The notes beneath the pieces were generated by a model, which saw only the letters and a list, made by a program, of their open reading frames with translations, was not told the origin of the DNA and searched no databases. This document shows positions 1-6,760 of a stretch of DNA of 7,291 bases, in pieces. Within the stretch, counting starts at the first letter, position 1, and every line of letters starts with the position of its first letter. The position numbers were made by a program, and so were the translations under genes. Source of the stretch: Candidatus Zambryskibacteria bacterium CG10_big_fil_rev_8_21_14_0_10_34_34 (lineage in GTDB: Bacteria > Patescibacteriota > Minisyncoccia > Phycocordibacterales > WO2-35-19); contig PCXM01000004.1 of assembly GCA_002771075.1 (NCBI GenBank), forward strand, positions 2,228-9,518, written 5' to 3'.

Positions 1-405
1 GCTTGGGTTTATAGGCATTTCCCTATCGCTGAACTTCATTCCAAATCTTTTAATGAGGCGGTAGCTCAAGAATGTGCAGGCAATCTCGGTGGCAACAGCA
101 AGTTTTGGGAATATACCAACAAGCTTTATGAAGTTACTCCATCAAATAATGATTTAGATCCAGCCGAACTTACCAAAATAGCGACAGAGGTAGGGCTCTC
201 TTCTACTGCATTTAATGTTTGTTTAGAAAGTGGCGAGTTTGACCCTAGGGTGAATTTTGATATTAAAAATGCTCAAGAAATCGGTATCACTGGCACTCCA
301 CACAGTATCATCATAGATACTAAAACAAACGAGTACCACACTATTGAAGGAGCTTATCCTTACATCCAAATCAAAACCGCTATTGATTTGATTTTAAGTC
401 AATAA
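1..405 (+). CDS. DsbA-like thiol-disulfide oxidoreductase, C-terminal part (5' end outside window)
   Basis: The reading frame is open from the first base and ends in TAA, giving 134 residues of a thioredoxin-fold protein of the DsbA/BdbD type (Thioredoxin_4-like). Visible hallmarks are a helical insert with the ECAG...KFWEYTNKLYE pattern (about residues 24-44), a second conserved cysteine in CLESGEF (74-80), and the cis-proline loop GITGTP (95-100), which in this fold packs against the active site. The CxxC active site and any signal peptide or membrane anchor lie upstream of the window and cannot be seen. Family members catalyse disulfide formation or isomerisation outside the cytoplasm. Cys25 and Cys74 may form a second, structural disulfide; that is inferred from position only. 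The gene converges on the helicase gene and their coding ends overlap by 12 bp. The family call is firm; oxidase versus isomerase cannot be decided. Confidence 0.85.
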   Translation, partial: AWVYRHFPIAELHSKSFNEAVAQECAGNLGGNSKFWEYTNKLYEVTPSNNDLDPAELTKIATEVGLSSTAFNVCLESGEFDPRVNFDIKNAQEIGITGTPHSIIIDTKTNEYHTIEGAYPYIQIKTAIDLILSQ

Positions 406-3327
406 TTTTCTGTATCCACAATACTGACAATCTTTATCATCACAGATGTTGGTGAGGAAGTCTCCTGACCAGACATTTTTTATTAGGTTTGTTATCTCAT
501 TTTTTACTCTTTCGGTATCAGTATTTTCTATTGGTAAAGAAACTATCGGACAACGACCATTGCTATCAGGTTTTATAAAGATTAAAGCTGGTTCTATAAA
601 TTTGTTTTTGAATTTAGAACTCTCTTCTAAAAGTATTTTATAAAAAATAAGCTGGCGGAAATAATTATCATCGCCATTAGCAGTCTCACCCTTTATAGCA
701 TTTAGACTCAAAGATTTTCTGGTTTTGTAATCATAGATAAAAATTTTATTTTCTTGTTCTCTTATAATATCCAACTTTCCATGAAGTTTTATTTCTATTT
801 TTTCACTGTTTTTGACAGAAGATTGATAGGAAAAATAATTTTCTACCCAACTTTCAGTAGAGACTTTACCCTCTTCCTTAAAATGCTCCGCTAAAGCTAA
901 AGCTACTATTGGTGCATCTGCTATTAGTTCTTCTAAAACAGTTTCTTTTTCTAAAAGAGGTAGTAATGAACTTTTGAAATATTGTCTGACTGTATTGATG
1001 ATTGTTTTTTCTATTTGTTTTATTTTTTTATTTTTACTTTGCCAAATATTGGACATAGCTTCATGCATGGCATTACCTTTTTCAGAGTTAGCGTTTGGAG
1101 CTTCGGGTATTTTTAAAATACTTTTATAGAAAAATTTGTTTGGACAATCCATAAAGTGATTTAAAGCGGTGACAGAGAGGCCTTTTTCGAGCAGGACTTG
1201 TTTGGCATATTCTATTTTTTCTTGATTTTGTTGGGCTTCTATTTTGGTTAAATTTCTTTTTATATTTACTTTATTTGTTTTTTCAAGTTTTGTTTTTTTG
1301 ATGAAGTTTTGATCGAGTTCGTCTATAAAACGTAGCGGAGTCATAACTTTGCCAAGATTGTCTTCATTGTGAAAACTGATGGAGACGTGTTTTTTAGCTC
1401 GAGTAAGACCGACATAAAAAAGACGTCTTTCGTCACGAATATTATCATCCATCTTTTTTTCTTTTGGTAAAACAAAATAAGAGTTATGATTTTTTTTGAT
1501 CCAAGACTCTTCTACTGCATAAGGCAAAAAAACATAATCAAATTCCAAACCTTTAGAACCATGAGCCGTCATTATTGTGATTTGGGATAAAGCTTGACCT
1601 GTGTTTATTTTAATAGTGCGTCTTTCGGCAGATTTTTTGTAAGCCAATAAGGATTCAATCAAAATTTTTGGATTTTCAATTTTTCCAGTTTTAGTTAAAT
1701 CTTCAGCCAGACTAATTATACCCCGCCAAACTTCTGTCCCAATGGGGCTACGAATCACCATATGAGTAAAACCAGATAAATCTGCTAATAGATAAAGAAA
1801 TTCCAAAGGGGCAGTATCCATCAGTTTTTTTTGTATTTTAAAAAGTGTAGGAATCTCTTTTTCTATTTCAGACATTTGCCCACTTTTAATAAGCTTTATT
1901 AATCTTGTTTGTTTGGCAAAATCTAAACCCCATAATCCTGAAACAATAGTTTGAGCCAAAGCTTCAATGTTTCCTGGATCTCTAAAAAAATCTAGAAGTG
2001 AAAAATAAAGAGTACCTACTGGGTGTGAAAATATATTTGCTCCCCTTTCTGCTTTAGCTGGGATATCATTTGCTTCAAGTATAGAAAATATTTTTGCTAC
2101 TTCACTATTTTTACGAACGATGATAGCGATACTGCTGTCTTTACTTTCCTTTAAAATTTTTTGGAGGTTTTTTATCAAATAAGCTTCTTCTGTTTCTAGA
2201 TTTGGAGCAATCACTAAATCTAAAGGATTGGCCACCTCTTTTGTTCCTGATTTAAGTTTTATGCGCAGATCAAAATGCTCCCCTTCTTTATAGTTTTGTT
2301 CAATCATTTTAAATGAAGTATCTAAAATGTATTGATGAGATCGATAGTTGTCTACCAAAGAAATAATTTTCATTTGGTCCCATGTTTTTTGGAAATTTAA
2401 AAAGTTTTCAATTGAAGCTCCTTGGAACCGATAAATAGCTTGTTTTTCATCTCCTACTACAAATAGATTTGGAGTCTCAAAAAAATCTGCAATAGTTTTT
2501 ACGATAAGGTTTTGAGTGTCATTAGTATCTTGGTGCTCGTCTAAAAGAATATATAAAAATTTTTCTTGCAGACTTTGAAGTAAAAGTTCATCTTTACGTA
2601 AAGCTTGAAGTAATTCAAAAATTAAATCATCAAAATCAATTTTTTTCTCTTCTGTCTTCTTTTTTTCATAAGATTTAAAGACGTCTGAAAGAAGAATGGT
2701 TCTTTCGGCTTTTTTGATATGAGTTAAAGCTTCTGCTTTTAATCCTCCTTTACTTTTGCCACGGGTGGATATTGAATCTGGGTTATTTTTTATTTTCTCT
2801 ATTTCATCTTGAGCGAAACTTTTGAGTATTTCAGGGGTCCAATCTTCTTGTTTGGCATCACTAATAGCTCCAATTATTTTTGCAATATAAAAATCAGGAT
2901 CTCCTATGGGTCTTAGTTTATTAAATTTTTTTTCATTTAAAATATTTCGTAAAAGCTGTTCTGTTTCTATGTCAGTAATTTGTTTGGATTTAGATAGATG
3001 TACGAAATGGTCCTGAAATTCAGCGATAACACTGGCTGCAAAGCCATGAAAGGTGTGTATTGGCACTTCTAGAGCTCTATTTCCTATTATTTTGCGGAGT
3101 TTGACTCTCATAGCTTTGGCTCCAGCTTCAGTGAAAGTAAGGGCTAAAATGCTAGATGGGGGGGTATCGGTTTTGAGTAAAATATTGGCAATGCGGAGAG
3201 TTAAAATAGTAGTTTTGCCTGTTCCTGGTCCCGCCACCACCATAACTGGTCCTTCTATAGCATCCACTACTTCTTTTTGTTTTGGATTAAGTTTGTTATA
3301 TTCCTCTTTAAAAGCAGAAGTGATCAT
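394..3327 (-). CDS. UvrD/PcrA-type superfamily 1 helicase fused to a C-terminal PD-(D/E)XK (RecB/Cas4-type) nuclease
   Basis: A 977-residue ATP-dependent DNA helicase-nuclease. All SF1A motifs are present: Q-motif LNPKQ (13-17), Walker A AGPGTGKTT (32-40), Ia TFTEAGAKAM (64-73), Ib HTFHGF (91-96), motif II LLDEHQDTN (261-269, with DEHQ), III VVGDEKQAIYRFQGA (290-304), IV DNYRS (326-330), V TAHGSKGLEFD (587-597) and VI RRLFYVGLTRAKK (634-646). From about 715 a RecB-family nuclease follows: FMDCPNKFFY with Cys728, GNAMHEAM with His755, GKLDII with Asp853, the catalytic D-x-K pair Asp866/Lys868 in IYDYKTR, and a QxxxY motif at Gln892/Tyr896. Cys962, Cys967 and Cys970 at the tail, with Cys728, could bind an Fe-S cluster, though the spacing is unusual. 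The architecture resembles AdnA/AdnB and suggests end resection for recombinational repair in a single chain; that role is inferred. The start is the first in-frame ATG, 12 codons before the Q-motif, with no Shine-Dalgarno. It lies 30 bp downstream of rpoD, probably in the same operon. Confidence 0.93.
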   Translation of the reverse strand: MITSAFKEEYNKLNPKQKEVVDAIEGPVMVVAGPGTGKTTILTLRIANILLKTDTPPSSILALTFTEAGAKAMRVKLRKIIGNRALEVPIHTFHGFAASVIAEFQDHFVHLSKSKQITDIETEQLLRNILNEKKFNKLRPIGDPDFYIAKIIGAISDAKQEDWTPEILKSFAQDEIEKIKNNPDSISTRGKSKGGLKAEALTHIKKAERTILLSDVFKSYEKKKTEEKKIDFDDLIFELLQALRKDELLLQSLQEKFLYILLDEHQDTNDTQNLIVKTIADFFETPNLFVVGDEKQAIYRFQGASIENFLNFQKTWDQMKIISLVDNYRSHQYILDTSFKMIEQNYKEGEHFDLRIKLKSGTKEVANPLDLVIAPNLETEEAYLIKNLQKILKESKDSSIAIIVRKNSEVAKIFSILEANDIPAKAERGANIFSHPVGTLYFSLLDFFRDPGNIEALAQTIVSGLWGLDFAKQTRLIKLIKSGQMSEIEKEIPTLFKIQKKLMDTAPLEFLYLLADLSGFTHMVIRSPIGTEVWRGIISLAEDLTKTGKIENPKILIESLLAYKKSAERRTIKINTGQALSQITIMTAHGSKGLEFDYVFLPYAVEESWIKKNHNSYFVLPKEKKMDDNIRDERRLFYVGLTRAKKHVSISFHNEDNLGKVMTPLRFIDELDQNFIKKTKLEKTNKVNIKRNLTKIEAQQNQEKIEYAKQVLLEKGLSVTALNHFMDCPNKFFYKSILKIPEAPNANSEKGNAMHEAMSNIWQSKNKKIKQIEKTIINTVRQYFKSSLLPLLEKETVLEELIADAPIVALALAEHFKEEGKVSTESWVENYFSYQSSVKNSEKIEIKLHGKLDIIREQENKIFIYDYKTRKSLSLNAIKGETANGDDNYFRQLIFYKILLEESSKFKNKFIEPALIFIKPDSNGRCPIVSLPIENTDTERVKNEITNLIKNVWSGDFLTNICDDKDCQYCGYRKLLT

Positions 3328-3357
3328 AAAGACATTATTTTAATAAATAAGGAGAGT

Positions 3358-4569
3358 TTAAAAGAAATGCTGGAGGCGTTTGATTTTTTCGTGTTGGCGC
3401 ATTTTCTCTAATGCTTTTGCTTCAATTTGACGAATACGCTCACGAGTTACTCCAAATTCTTTGCCGACATCTTCTAAAGTATGATAAACACCATCTATAA
3501 GACCATTTCTCATTTCTATAATTTTCTTTTCTTTTGGAGGTAGGTCAGCTAGTATTTCTTTAAGTTGGTCGTGAATAATACGGTGATTTGATTCTTTATC
3601 TGGAGACACTATTTTGTCATCTGCCATAAAATCATTTAAAGTTGATTTACTACTATCTTCACTACCAACTGGAGTCTCTAAAGAGACGGTGCCTTGGTCA
3701 ATCTTTTCAATCATATAAATTTTTTCAGGATCTAGGTCCATTTCCACAGCGATCTCTTCTGGTAATGGGTCTCTGCCAAGATCTTGAGATAGTCTTCTCA
3801 CTACCTGTTTGTATTTGGCTATAGTTTCAACCATATGTACCGGCACTCTGATGGTGCGACTTTGGTCTGCTAAAGCTCGGGTAATGGCCTGCCTAATCCA
3901 CCAAGTGGCATAAGTAGAAAATTTAAAACCTTTAGTATGGTCAAATTTGTCAACTGCTTTAAAGAGCCCGAGATTTCCTTCTTGAATAAGGTCTAGTAAA
4001 GTAAGATCAGAACTTCGTCCAACATATTTTTTAGCAATGGAAACAACTAAACGAAGATTGGCTCTGGCTAAAATATTTTTAACTTCTTCTTCCCCATTTA
4101 TTATTCTCTTAGCCAACTCTTTTTCTTGAGCGCCAGAGATGAGGGGATGTTTACCGATATCTTTTAGATACATTTGAATAGAATCATGAGAATTTTCATC
4201 TTTGAGTGGATCTTTTTTGGTCAAAGAACTTTCATCTAAAAGTTTACCGCTTTCAAGAATGTCTATACCAGCCACCGAACATTCTTCGTATATTCCTTCA
4301 AGGAGAAAAATATCATCTTCTATGTTTGGAAATTCTTTCAAGATTTCACTATAAGTAATAAAGCCACGTTCTTTGCCTTTTATAATTAGTTCTATTTTTT
4401 TTGATTCTATTTCTGAAATGATTTTTTTGGAGCTTACCTTTGTTTTTGATTTCACCTTTTTAACCACTTTCTTTTTTAGAGGTTTCTTTTTTGTGGTAGT
4501 TTTGACTTTTTTTACCTTTGTTTTTGATTTCACCTTTTTAACCACTTTCTTTTTTATTTTTTTAGGCAT
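3358..4569 (-). CDS. rpoD: Primary sigma-70 family RNA polymerase sigma factor (RpoD/SigA)
   Basis: A 403-residue housekeeping sigma factor that directs RNA polymerase to -35/-10 promoters. Residues 1-49 are a lysine-rich tail (26 Lys, no acidic residue) containing a duplicated 14-residue unit. Residues 54-110 resemble a short region 1.1-like domain. Region 1.2 is [17 protein letters not shown] (129-145). Region 2 (about 165-246) includes [15 protein letters not shown] (171-185), [18 protein letters not shown] (193-210) and the -10 melting/recognition helix [16 protein letters not shown] (217-232). Region 3 spans about 247-320. Region 4 spans about 338-403, with the -35 helix-turn-helix [20 protein letters not shown] (367-386). 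The length is at the short end for primary sigma factors, as expected in reduced genomes, and the E. coli-type non-conserved insert is absent. The gene starts 11 bp after dnaG, so the two are almost surely co-transcribed. No Shine-Dalgarno is seen; the start is the only sensible ATG before the tail. Identity is very secure; whether other sigma factors exist cannot be known here. Confidence 0.97.
   Translation of the reverse strand: MPKKIKKKVVKKVKSKTKVKKVKTTTKKKPLKKKVVKKVKSKTKVSSKKIISEIESKKIELIIKGKERGFITYSEILKEFPNIEDDIFLLEGIYEECSVAGIDILESGKLLDESSLTKKDPLKDENSHDSIQMYLKDIGKHPLISGAQEKELAKRIINGEEEVKNILARANLRLVVSIAKKYVGRSSDLTLLDLIQEGNLGLFKAVDKFDHTKGFKFSTYATWWIRQAITRALADQSRTIRVPVHMVETIAKYKQVVRRLSQDLGRDPLPEEIAVEMDLDPEKIYMIEKIDQGTVSLETPVGSEDSSKSTLNDFMADDKIVSPDKESNHRIIHDQLKEILADLPPKEKKIIEMRNGLIDGVYHTLEDVGKEFGVTRERIRQIEAKALEKMRQHEKIKRLQHFF
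4434..4556. repeat. 45-bp perfect direct repeat (two copies, 78 bp apart) inside the rpoD N-terminal coding region
   Basis: Bases 4434-4478 and 4512-4556 are identical over 45 bp. The 78-bp offset is exactly 26 codons, so the reading frame is kept. On the coding (-) strand each copy encodes [14 protein letters not shown] (residues 6-19 and 32-45 of the sigma factor). The linker between them is also lysine/threonine-rich. Identity at the DNA level, including third codon positions, suggests a recent tandem duplication or ongoing gene conversion rather than selection on protein sequence alone. Confidence 0.95.
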
Positions 4570-4580
4570 TTTATTTTTAA

Positions 4581-6275
4581 TTAATTATTAAGTTCTTTGA
4601 TACGTTTTTGTATTTTATTAAAATCTGTTTTTGTTTCTTTTTGGTCTTTTTTTGAAAGATTTTTATCGTCTAAAATGATAGTTATTTTTTGAAGTTTAGT
4701 TTTTAAATTTTTTAATTCAAGTCGTTTTAAGATATCTTCTGCTATTTCGTCTAAACTTCCTTTTTCACCATAACCTTCTGTTTCAAATATAAGAGCTTCT
4801 TTATTTTCTTTAAAATTTTCTAATATTTCTGTTACTTTGGATTCATCTACAATTTGTTGCCATTTTTCTTTTAAATTTTTGCTCTTTTTACTTTTATTAA
4901 ATTCTTCTAAAAATATGATTCCAGCTAAGATGCGTTCCAGATTTACAACTTTTGAATAATTTTTAAATGGACCCTCTTCTTTATTAAGGTTTTCTTTTTG
5001 GTCAATTTTTTTAAGATCATTTAAAACATCTTGTTCACGCACTTTCATTTTCAAAGCTATTTTTTTTACAAATATGGACTTTTCTATCTCACTTTTGATA
5101 AGAGAGACTAGAGGCAAGACATTTTTAATAATCTCTTTTGTTAGATTTCGGTCTTCTTTTTCTTTTAAAGCTTTATTTAAAGAAAAATCTATAAAATGCT
5201 GGGATTCTTTGAGAGCTTTTTTCCATTTGGCGGGGTCTTTTTTTATGATTGAGGCCGGATCTTCTCCTTTTGGTAATGATACTGTCTTAATCTCCATCCC
5301 CAAAGCCATAGCCATCTCGGCGGCTCTTCTAGACGCTTTTTCTCCAGAATCATCAGAATCATAAGCAATAATAATTCTATTTGAAAGTTTGCCTATTTTT
5401 TTTAGATGAAGTTCTGTTAAAGCTGTGCCAGAAGAAGCGACAGTATTTAAAATACCAGCTTGATGAGACATTAGCAAGTCCATTTGTCCTTCTACTAAAA
5501 CAGTGTAGTCTAATTTTCTAATATGATTTTTAGCTATATTAAATCCGTAAAGAGCTTCTGATTTATAAAAGAGTTTGGTTTCTGGAGAGTTTAAATATTT
5601 GGGAGTTTTATCATCTTCTTTTATGGCTCTACCAGAGAAAGCGATTACTCTGCCTGCGCTATCATTTAGTGGAAACATTATTCTATCTCTAAAGGTGTCA
5701 TAATATTTTATTTGTCCAGAATTTGTTTCGGTGTCGGTTTTTTTTATAAGTCCTGCTTCTAACATTTCTTCTTTAGAAAAATTATTTTGTAGATTGTCGT
5801 AAAGACTCCTCCATTCGTTTTTAGCAAAGCCAAGTCTCCATTTGACTATTGAAACATCCATCACCCCTCTTTTTTTCAAAATATTTAAAGCTTCTTTGTT
5901 TTCTGTTAGTTGTTTTTCAAATATTTGAGTTGCTTTTTCCATTATTTCAAATAATTTATCTTTTTCTCCTTTGGTGTCATTTGTTTGTTTGAAGTTTTTT
6001 AATTCAACACCAGCTTTGCTTGCTAAAGTCTCTAGAGCCCCTTTGAAATCAAGACCTTCAAATTTTTCTACAAATGAAAAAATGTCTCCTTTTTCTCCAC
6101 AACCAAAACAATAAAAGCTTTGACGAGTTGGAGATATAAAAAAAGAAGGAGTTTTTTCATTGTGAAATGGGCACTTGGCCTTGTAATTAATTCCAGCTTT
6201 TTCTACCTTTATGTAGCTCGAAATAACATCCACAATGTCTAATTTTTCTTTTATTTGTTCTACGTTTGTTAACAT
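4581..6275 (-). CDS. dnaG: DNA primase DnaG
   Basis: A 564-residue bacterial replicative primase, which makes RNA primers for Okazaki fragments at the fork together with the DnaB helicase. The N-terminal CHC2 zinc-binding domain has Cys35, His38, Cys56 and Cys59 in [12 protein letters not shown] and [11 protein letters not shown]. The catalytic core follows: the basic RNA-polymerase-like subdomain with [11 protein letters not shown] (195-205) and [19 protein letters not shown] (226-244), then the TOPRIM fold with VEGQMD (Glu262, Asp266) and AYDSDDSG (Asp306, Asp308, Asp309), whose acidic residues bind the catalytic metals. From about 360 to the end is a weakly conserved, lysine/glutamate-rich helical region, where family members carry the DnaB-interaction domain. 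The total is a little shorter than the ~580-600 residues common in the family. The ATG start sits 10 codons before the zinc domain and has no Shine-Dalgarno. It is the first gene of the dnaG-rpoD-helicase cluster. Confidence 0.97.
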   Translation of the reverse strand: MLTNVEQIKEKLDIVDVISSYIKVEKAGINYKAKCPFHNEKTPSFFISPTRQSFYCFGCGEKGDIFSFVEKFEGLDFKGALETLASKAGVELKNFKQTNDTKGEKDKLFEIMEKATQIFEKQLTENKEALNILKKRGVMDVSIVKWRLGFAKNEWRSLYDNLQNNFSKEEMLEAGLIKKTDTETNSGQIKYYDTFRDRIMFPLNDSAGRVIAFSGRAIKEDDKTPKYLNSPETKLFYKSEALYGFNIAKNHIRKLDYTVLVEGQMDLLMSHQAGILNTVASSGTALTELHLKKIGKLSNRIIIAYDSDDSGEKASRRAAEMAMALGMEIKTVSLPKGEDPASIIKKDPAKWKKALKESQHFIDFSLNKALKEKEDRNLTKEIIKNVLPLVSLIKSEIEKSIFVKKIALKMKVREQDVLNDLKKIDQKENLNKEEGPFKNYSKVVNLERILAGIIFLEEFNKSKKSKNLKEKWQQIVDESKVTEILENFKENKEALIFETEGYGEKGSLDEIAEDILKRLELKNLKTKLQKITIILDDKNLSKKDQKETKTDFNKIQKRIKELNN

Positions 6276-6294
6276 TTATTTTTTGTTGGTTTTC

Positions 6295-6303
6295 TTATTC
6301 ACA
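6295..6303 (+). promoter_or_regulatory. Single consensus DnaA box-like sequence upstream of dnaG
   Basis: TTATTCACA matches the TTATNCACA consensus of the DnaA box exactly. It lies 20 bp upstream of the dnaG start codon and 8 bp before the -35 element of the divergent + strand promoter. A DnaA site here could couple primase or RNA expression to the replication initiator. However, a single 9-mer in AT-rich DNA can easily arise by chance, and no cluster of boxes is seen, so this is not an origin. Confidence 0.3.
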
Positions 6304-6310
6304 AGTGGGC

Positions 6311-6338
6311 TTGACATAATTTTTTTCTTTGCTATACT
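6311..6338 (+). promoter_or_regulatory. Strong sigma70-type promoter with extended -10, reading rightward (away from dnaG)
   Basis: The -35 element TTGACA (6311-6316) is a perfect consensus. After a 16-nt T-rich spacer comes TATACT (6333-6338), five of six matches to TATAAT. It is preceded by TG plus one base (6330-6332), an extended -10. The predicted start of transcription is the A at about 6345. It points away from dnaG, and no protein gene lies downstream on that strand within the window, only the antisense of the gene remnants and rpoC. It is the clearest promoter I noticed in the window. I found no comparably clear promoter for dnaG on the - strand, which may instead be transcribed by read-through from rpoC. 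Confidence 0.7.
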
Positions 6339-6344
6339 TTTTTT

Positions 6345-6429
6345 ACAAATTCCCTTTTGGGGACAATACTCTCGTGAAAGCGAGAGGCAATCATTTAAGA
6401 ACGGCCTTGTCTAGGGCTGTTTTTAAATG
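6345..6429 (+). ncRNA. Candidate small structured RNA of unknown family
   Basis: It begins at the predicted start of the strong + strand promoter and ends in a terminator-like hairpin, giving an RNA of about 80-85 nt. Three helices can be drawn. The first is a short local hairpin with CCC and GGG arms around 6352-6362, which competes with longer pairing of 6353-6365 to 6428-6438. The second is a 6-bp stem CTCTCG/CGAGAG (6369-6374 with 6381-6386), extendable by a U-G pair that closes a GAAA tetraloop. The third is a 15-bp stem (6392-6406 with 6415-6429). GACAA at 6362-6366 is complementary to TTGTC at 6407-6411 in the loop of the third helix, so a pseudoknot is possible. I do not recognise it as tRNA, 4.5S, tmRNA, RNase P or a known riboswitch. 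No + strand gene follows, so a stand-alone or antisense RNA is more likely than a leader. Confidence 0.4.
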
Positions 6430-6438
6430 TCCAAAAGG
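6353..6438. repeat. Imperfect inverted repeat enclosing the RNA hairpins
   Basis: The left arm CCTTTTGGGGACA (6353-6365) and the right arm TGTCCAAAAGG (6428-6438) are reverse complements over 11 positions with a 2-nt insertion in the left arm. Together with the two hairpins between them they would close a three-way junction. The right arm overlaps the base of the 15-bp hairpin by two bases, so both cannot form completely at once. Confidence 0.55.
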
Positions 6439-6570
6439 TTTCTCCCCTATCTTGTCTATTACCTTCCATAATCTTTTTGAAGAAATCGTTCTAACTTGTG
6501 ACAACATAGCTGCTGTTTTAAAATTACCGGCTCTTACTATTATCTTAAAATAATATTTATTATTTTTCAT
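6391..6570 (-). pseudogene. Remnant of a PemK/MazF-like toxin (C-terminal half only)
   Basis: An ATG-to-TGA frame of 59 residues reads MKNNKYYFKI..., then AAMLSQVRTISSKRL (20-34) and a terminal helix ending HLKTALDKAVLK. The LSQxRTxSxKRL pattern followed by a K-I-(D/G)-K-I turn and a final amphipathic helix is what I know from the C-terminal half of PemK/MazF-family endoribonuclease toxins. The full family length is about 110-150 residues. The N-terminal half, with the catalytic arginine of the first strand-loop region, is missing, so ribonuclease activity is very unlikely. The frame is closed by TGA five codons upstream of the ATG, no Shine-Dalgarno is present and no antitoxin gene adjoins it. 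Its last ~13 codons overlap the + strand hairpin. It is probably a decayed fragment; a re-purposed short protein is less likely. Confidence 0.65.
6392..6429 (+). terminator. Rho-independent terminator-like hairpin at the end of the candidate RNA
   Basis: The arms 6392-6406 and 6415-6429 pair over 15 consecutive positions around an 8-nt loop (TTGTCTAG). There is a GC-rich top (CGGCC with GGCTG), an A-rich left flank and a T5 run at 6420-6424. As + strand RNA two of the pairs are G-U wobbles; as - strand RNA those positions are A-C mismatches, so the hairpin is better formed in the + direction. It overlaps the last codons of the toxin-like remnant on the other strand and might weakly terminate that direction too. 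Confidence 0.5.
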
Positions 6571-6577
6571 TGTTTGG

Positions 6578-6760
6578 TTAAAATTTCATATCATACCAAT
6601 CCAGATTATAAGTATCTTGGATCAATATTCTCTCTCCTTTAGCCCATGTAGGATTTTTCTCTAACCCTAAAAGCTTTATTCCTTCTTTCACATTTTCTTC
6701 GCTATTACCCTCGATTTCTAAAAAAGCTGGCATCTTTGGATACTGATCTATATCAAATTG
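6578..6760 (-). pseudogene. Remnant of a CYTH-domain protein (class IV adenylate cyclase/thiamine triphosphatase-like), C-terminal end only
   Basis: The frame is open for 60 residues to a TAA but has no usable start before a TAG at 6761-6763. It reads QFDIDQYPKMPAFLEIEG (1-18), followed by NSEENVKEGIKLLGLEK. The pattern (F/W)-x-(I/L)-D-x-(Y/F)-P-x-(I/M)-P-x-(F/Y)-(L/I)-E-I-E-G, then a helix xSEExVKEAxxLLGL, is typical of the last strand pair and final helix of CYTH domains, where Glu15 and Glu17 would be the late metal-binding acidic pair. The N-terminal ExExK signature is absent, so the fragment cannot be a working triphosphate tunnel enzyme. It abuts, in another frame, the remnant at 6748-6858. 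The family is assigned from memory of the motif and the deletion is inferred. Confidence 0.6.

Noticed and set aside
446..643. + strand open frame opposite the helicase gene
   Set aside because: It lies wholly within the well-supported nuclease-domain coding sequence on the other strand and has no family features.
4373..4591. + strand frame rich in Phe, resembling a membrane protein
   Set aside because: It is the reverse reading of the lysine-rich sigma factor tail: AAA codons read backwards give TTT. The hydrophobicity is an artefact.
5074..5364. + strand 96-codon frame opposite dnaG
   Set aside because: It is antisense to the conserved TOPRIM and downstream region of primase, with no independent support.
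6369..6386. The CTCTCG/CGAGAG hairpin as a terminator for the - strand transcript
   Set aside because: On the - strand it is not followed by a T-run and its loop loses the tetraloop character, so it is not a convincing terminator in that direction.
6329..6553. 74-codon + strand open frame in the rpoC-dnaG gap
   Set aside because: It starts inside the -10 element of the promoter, so its ATG or equivalent would lie upstream of the transcript. It has no recognisable domain and is antisense to the PemK-like remnant.
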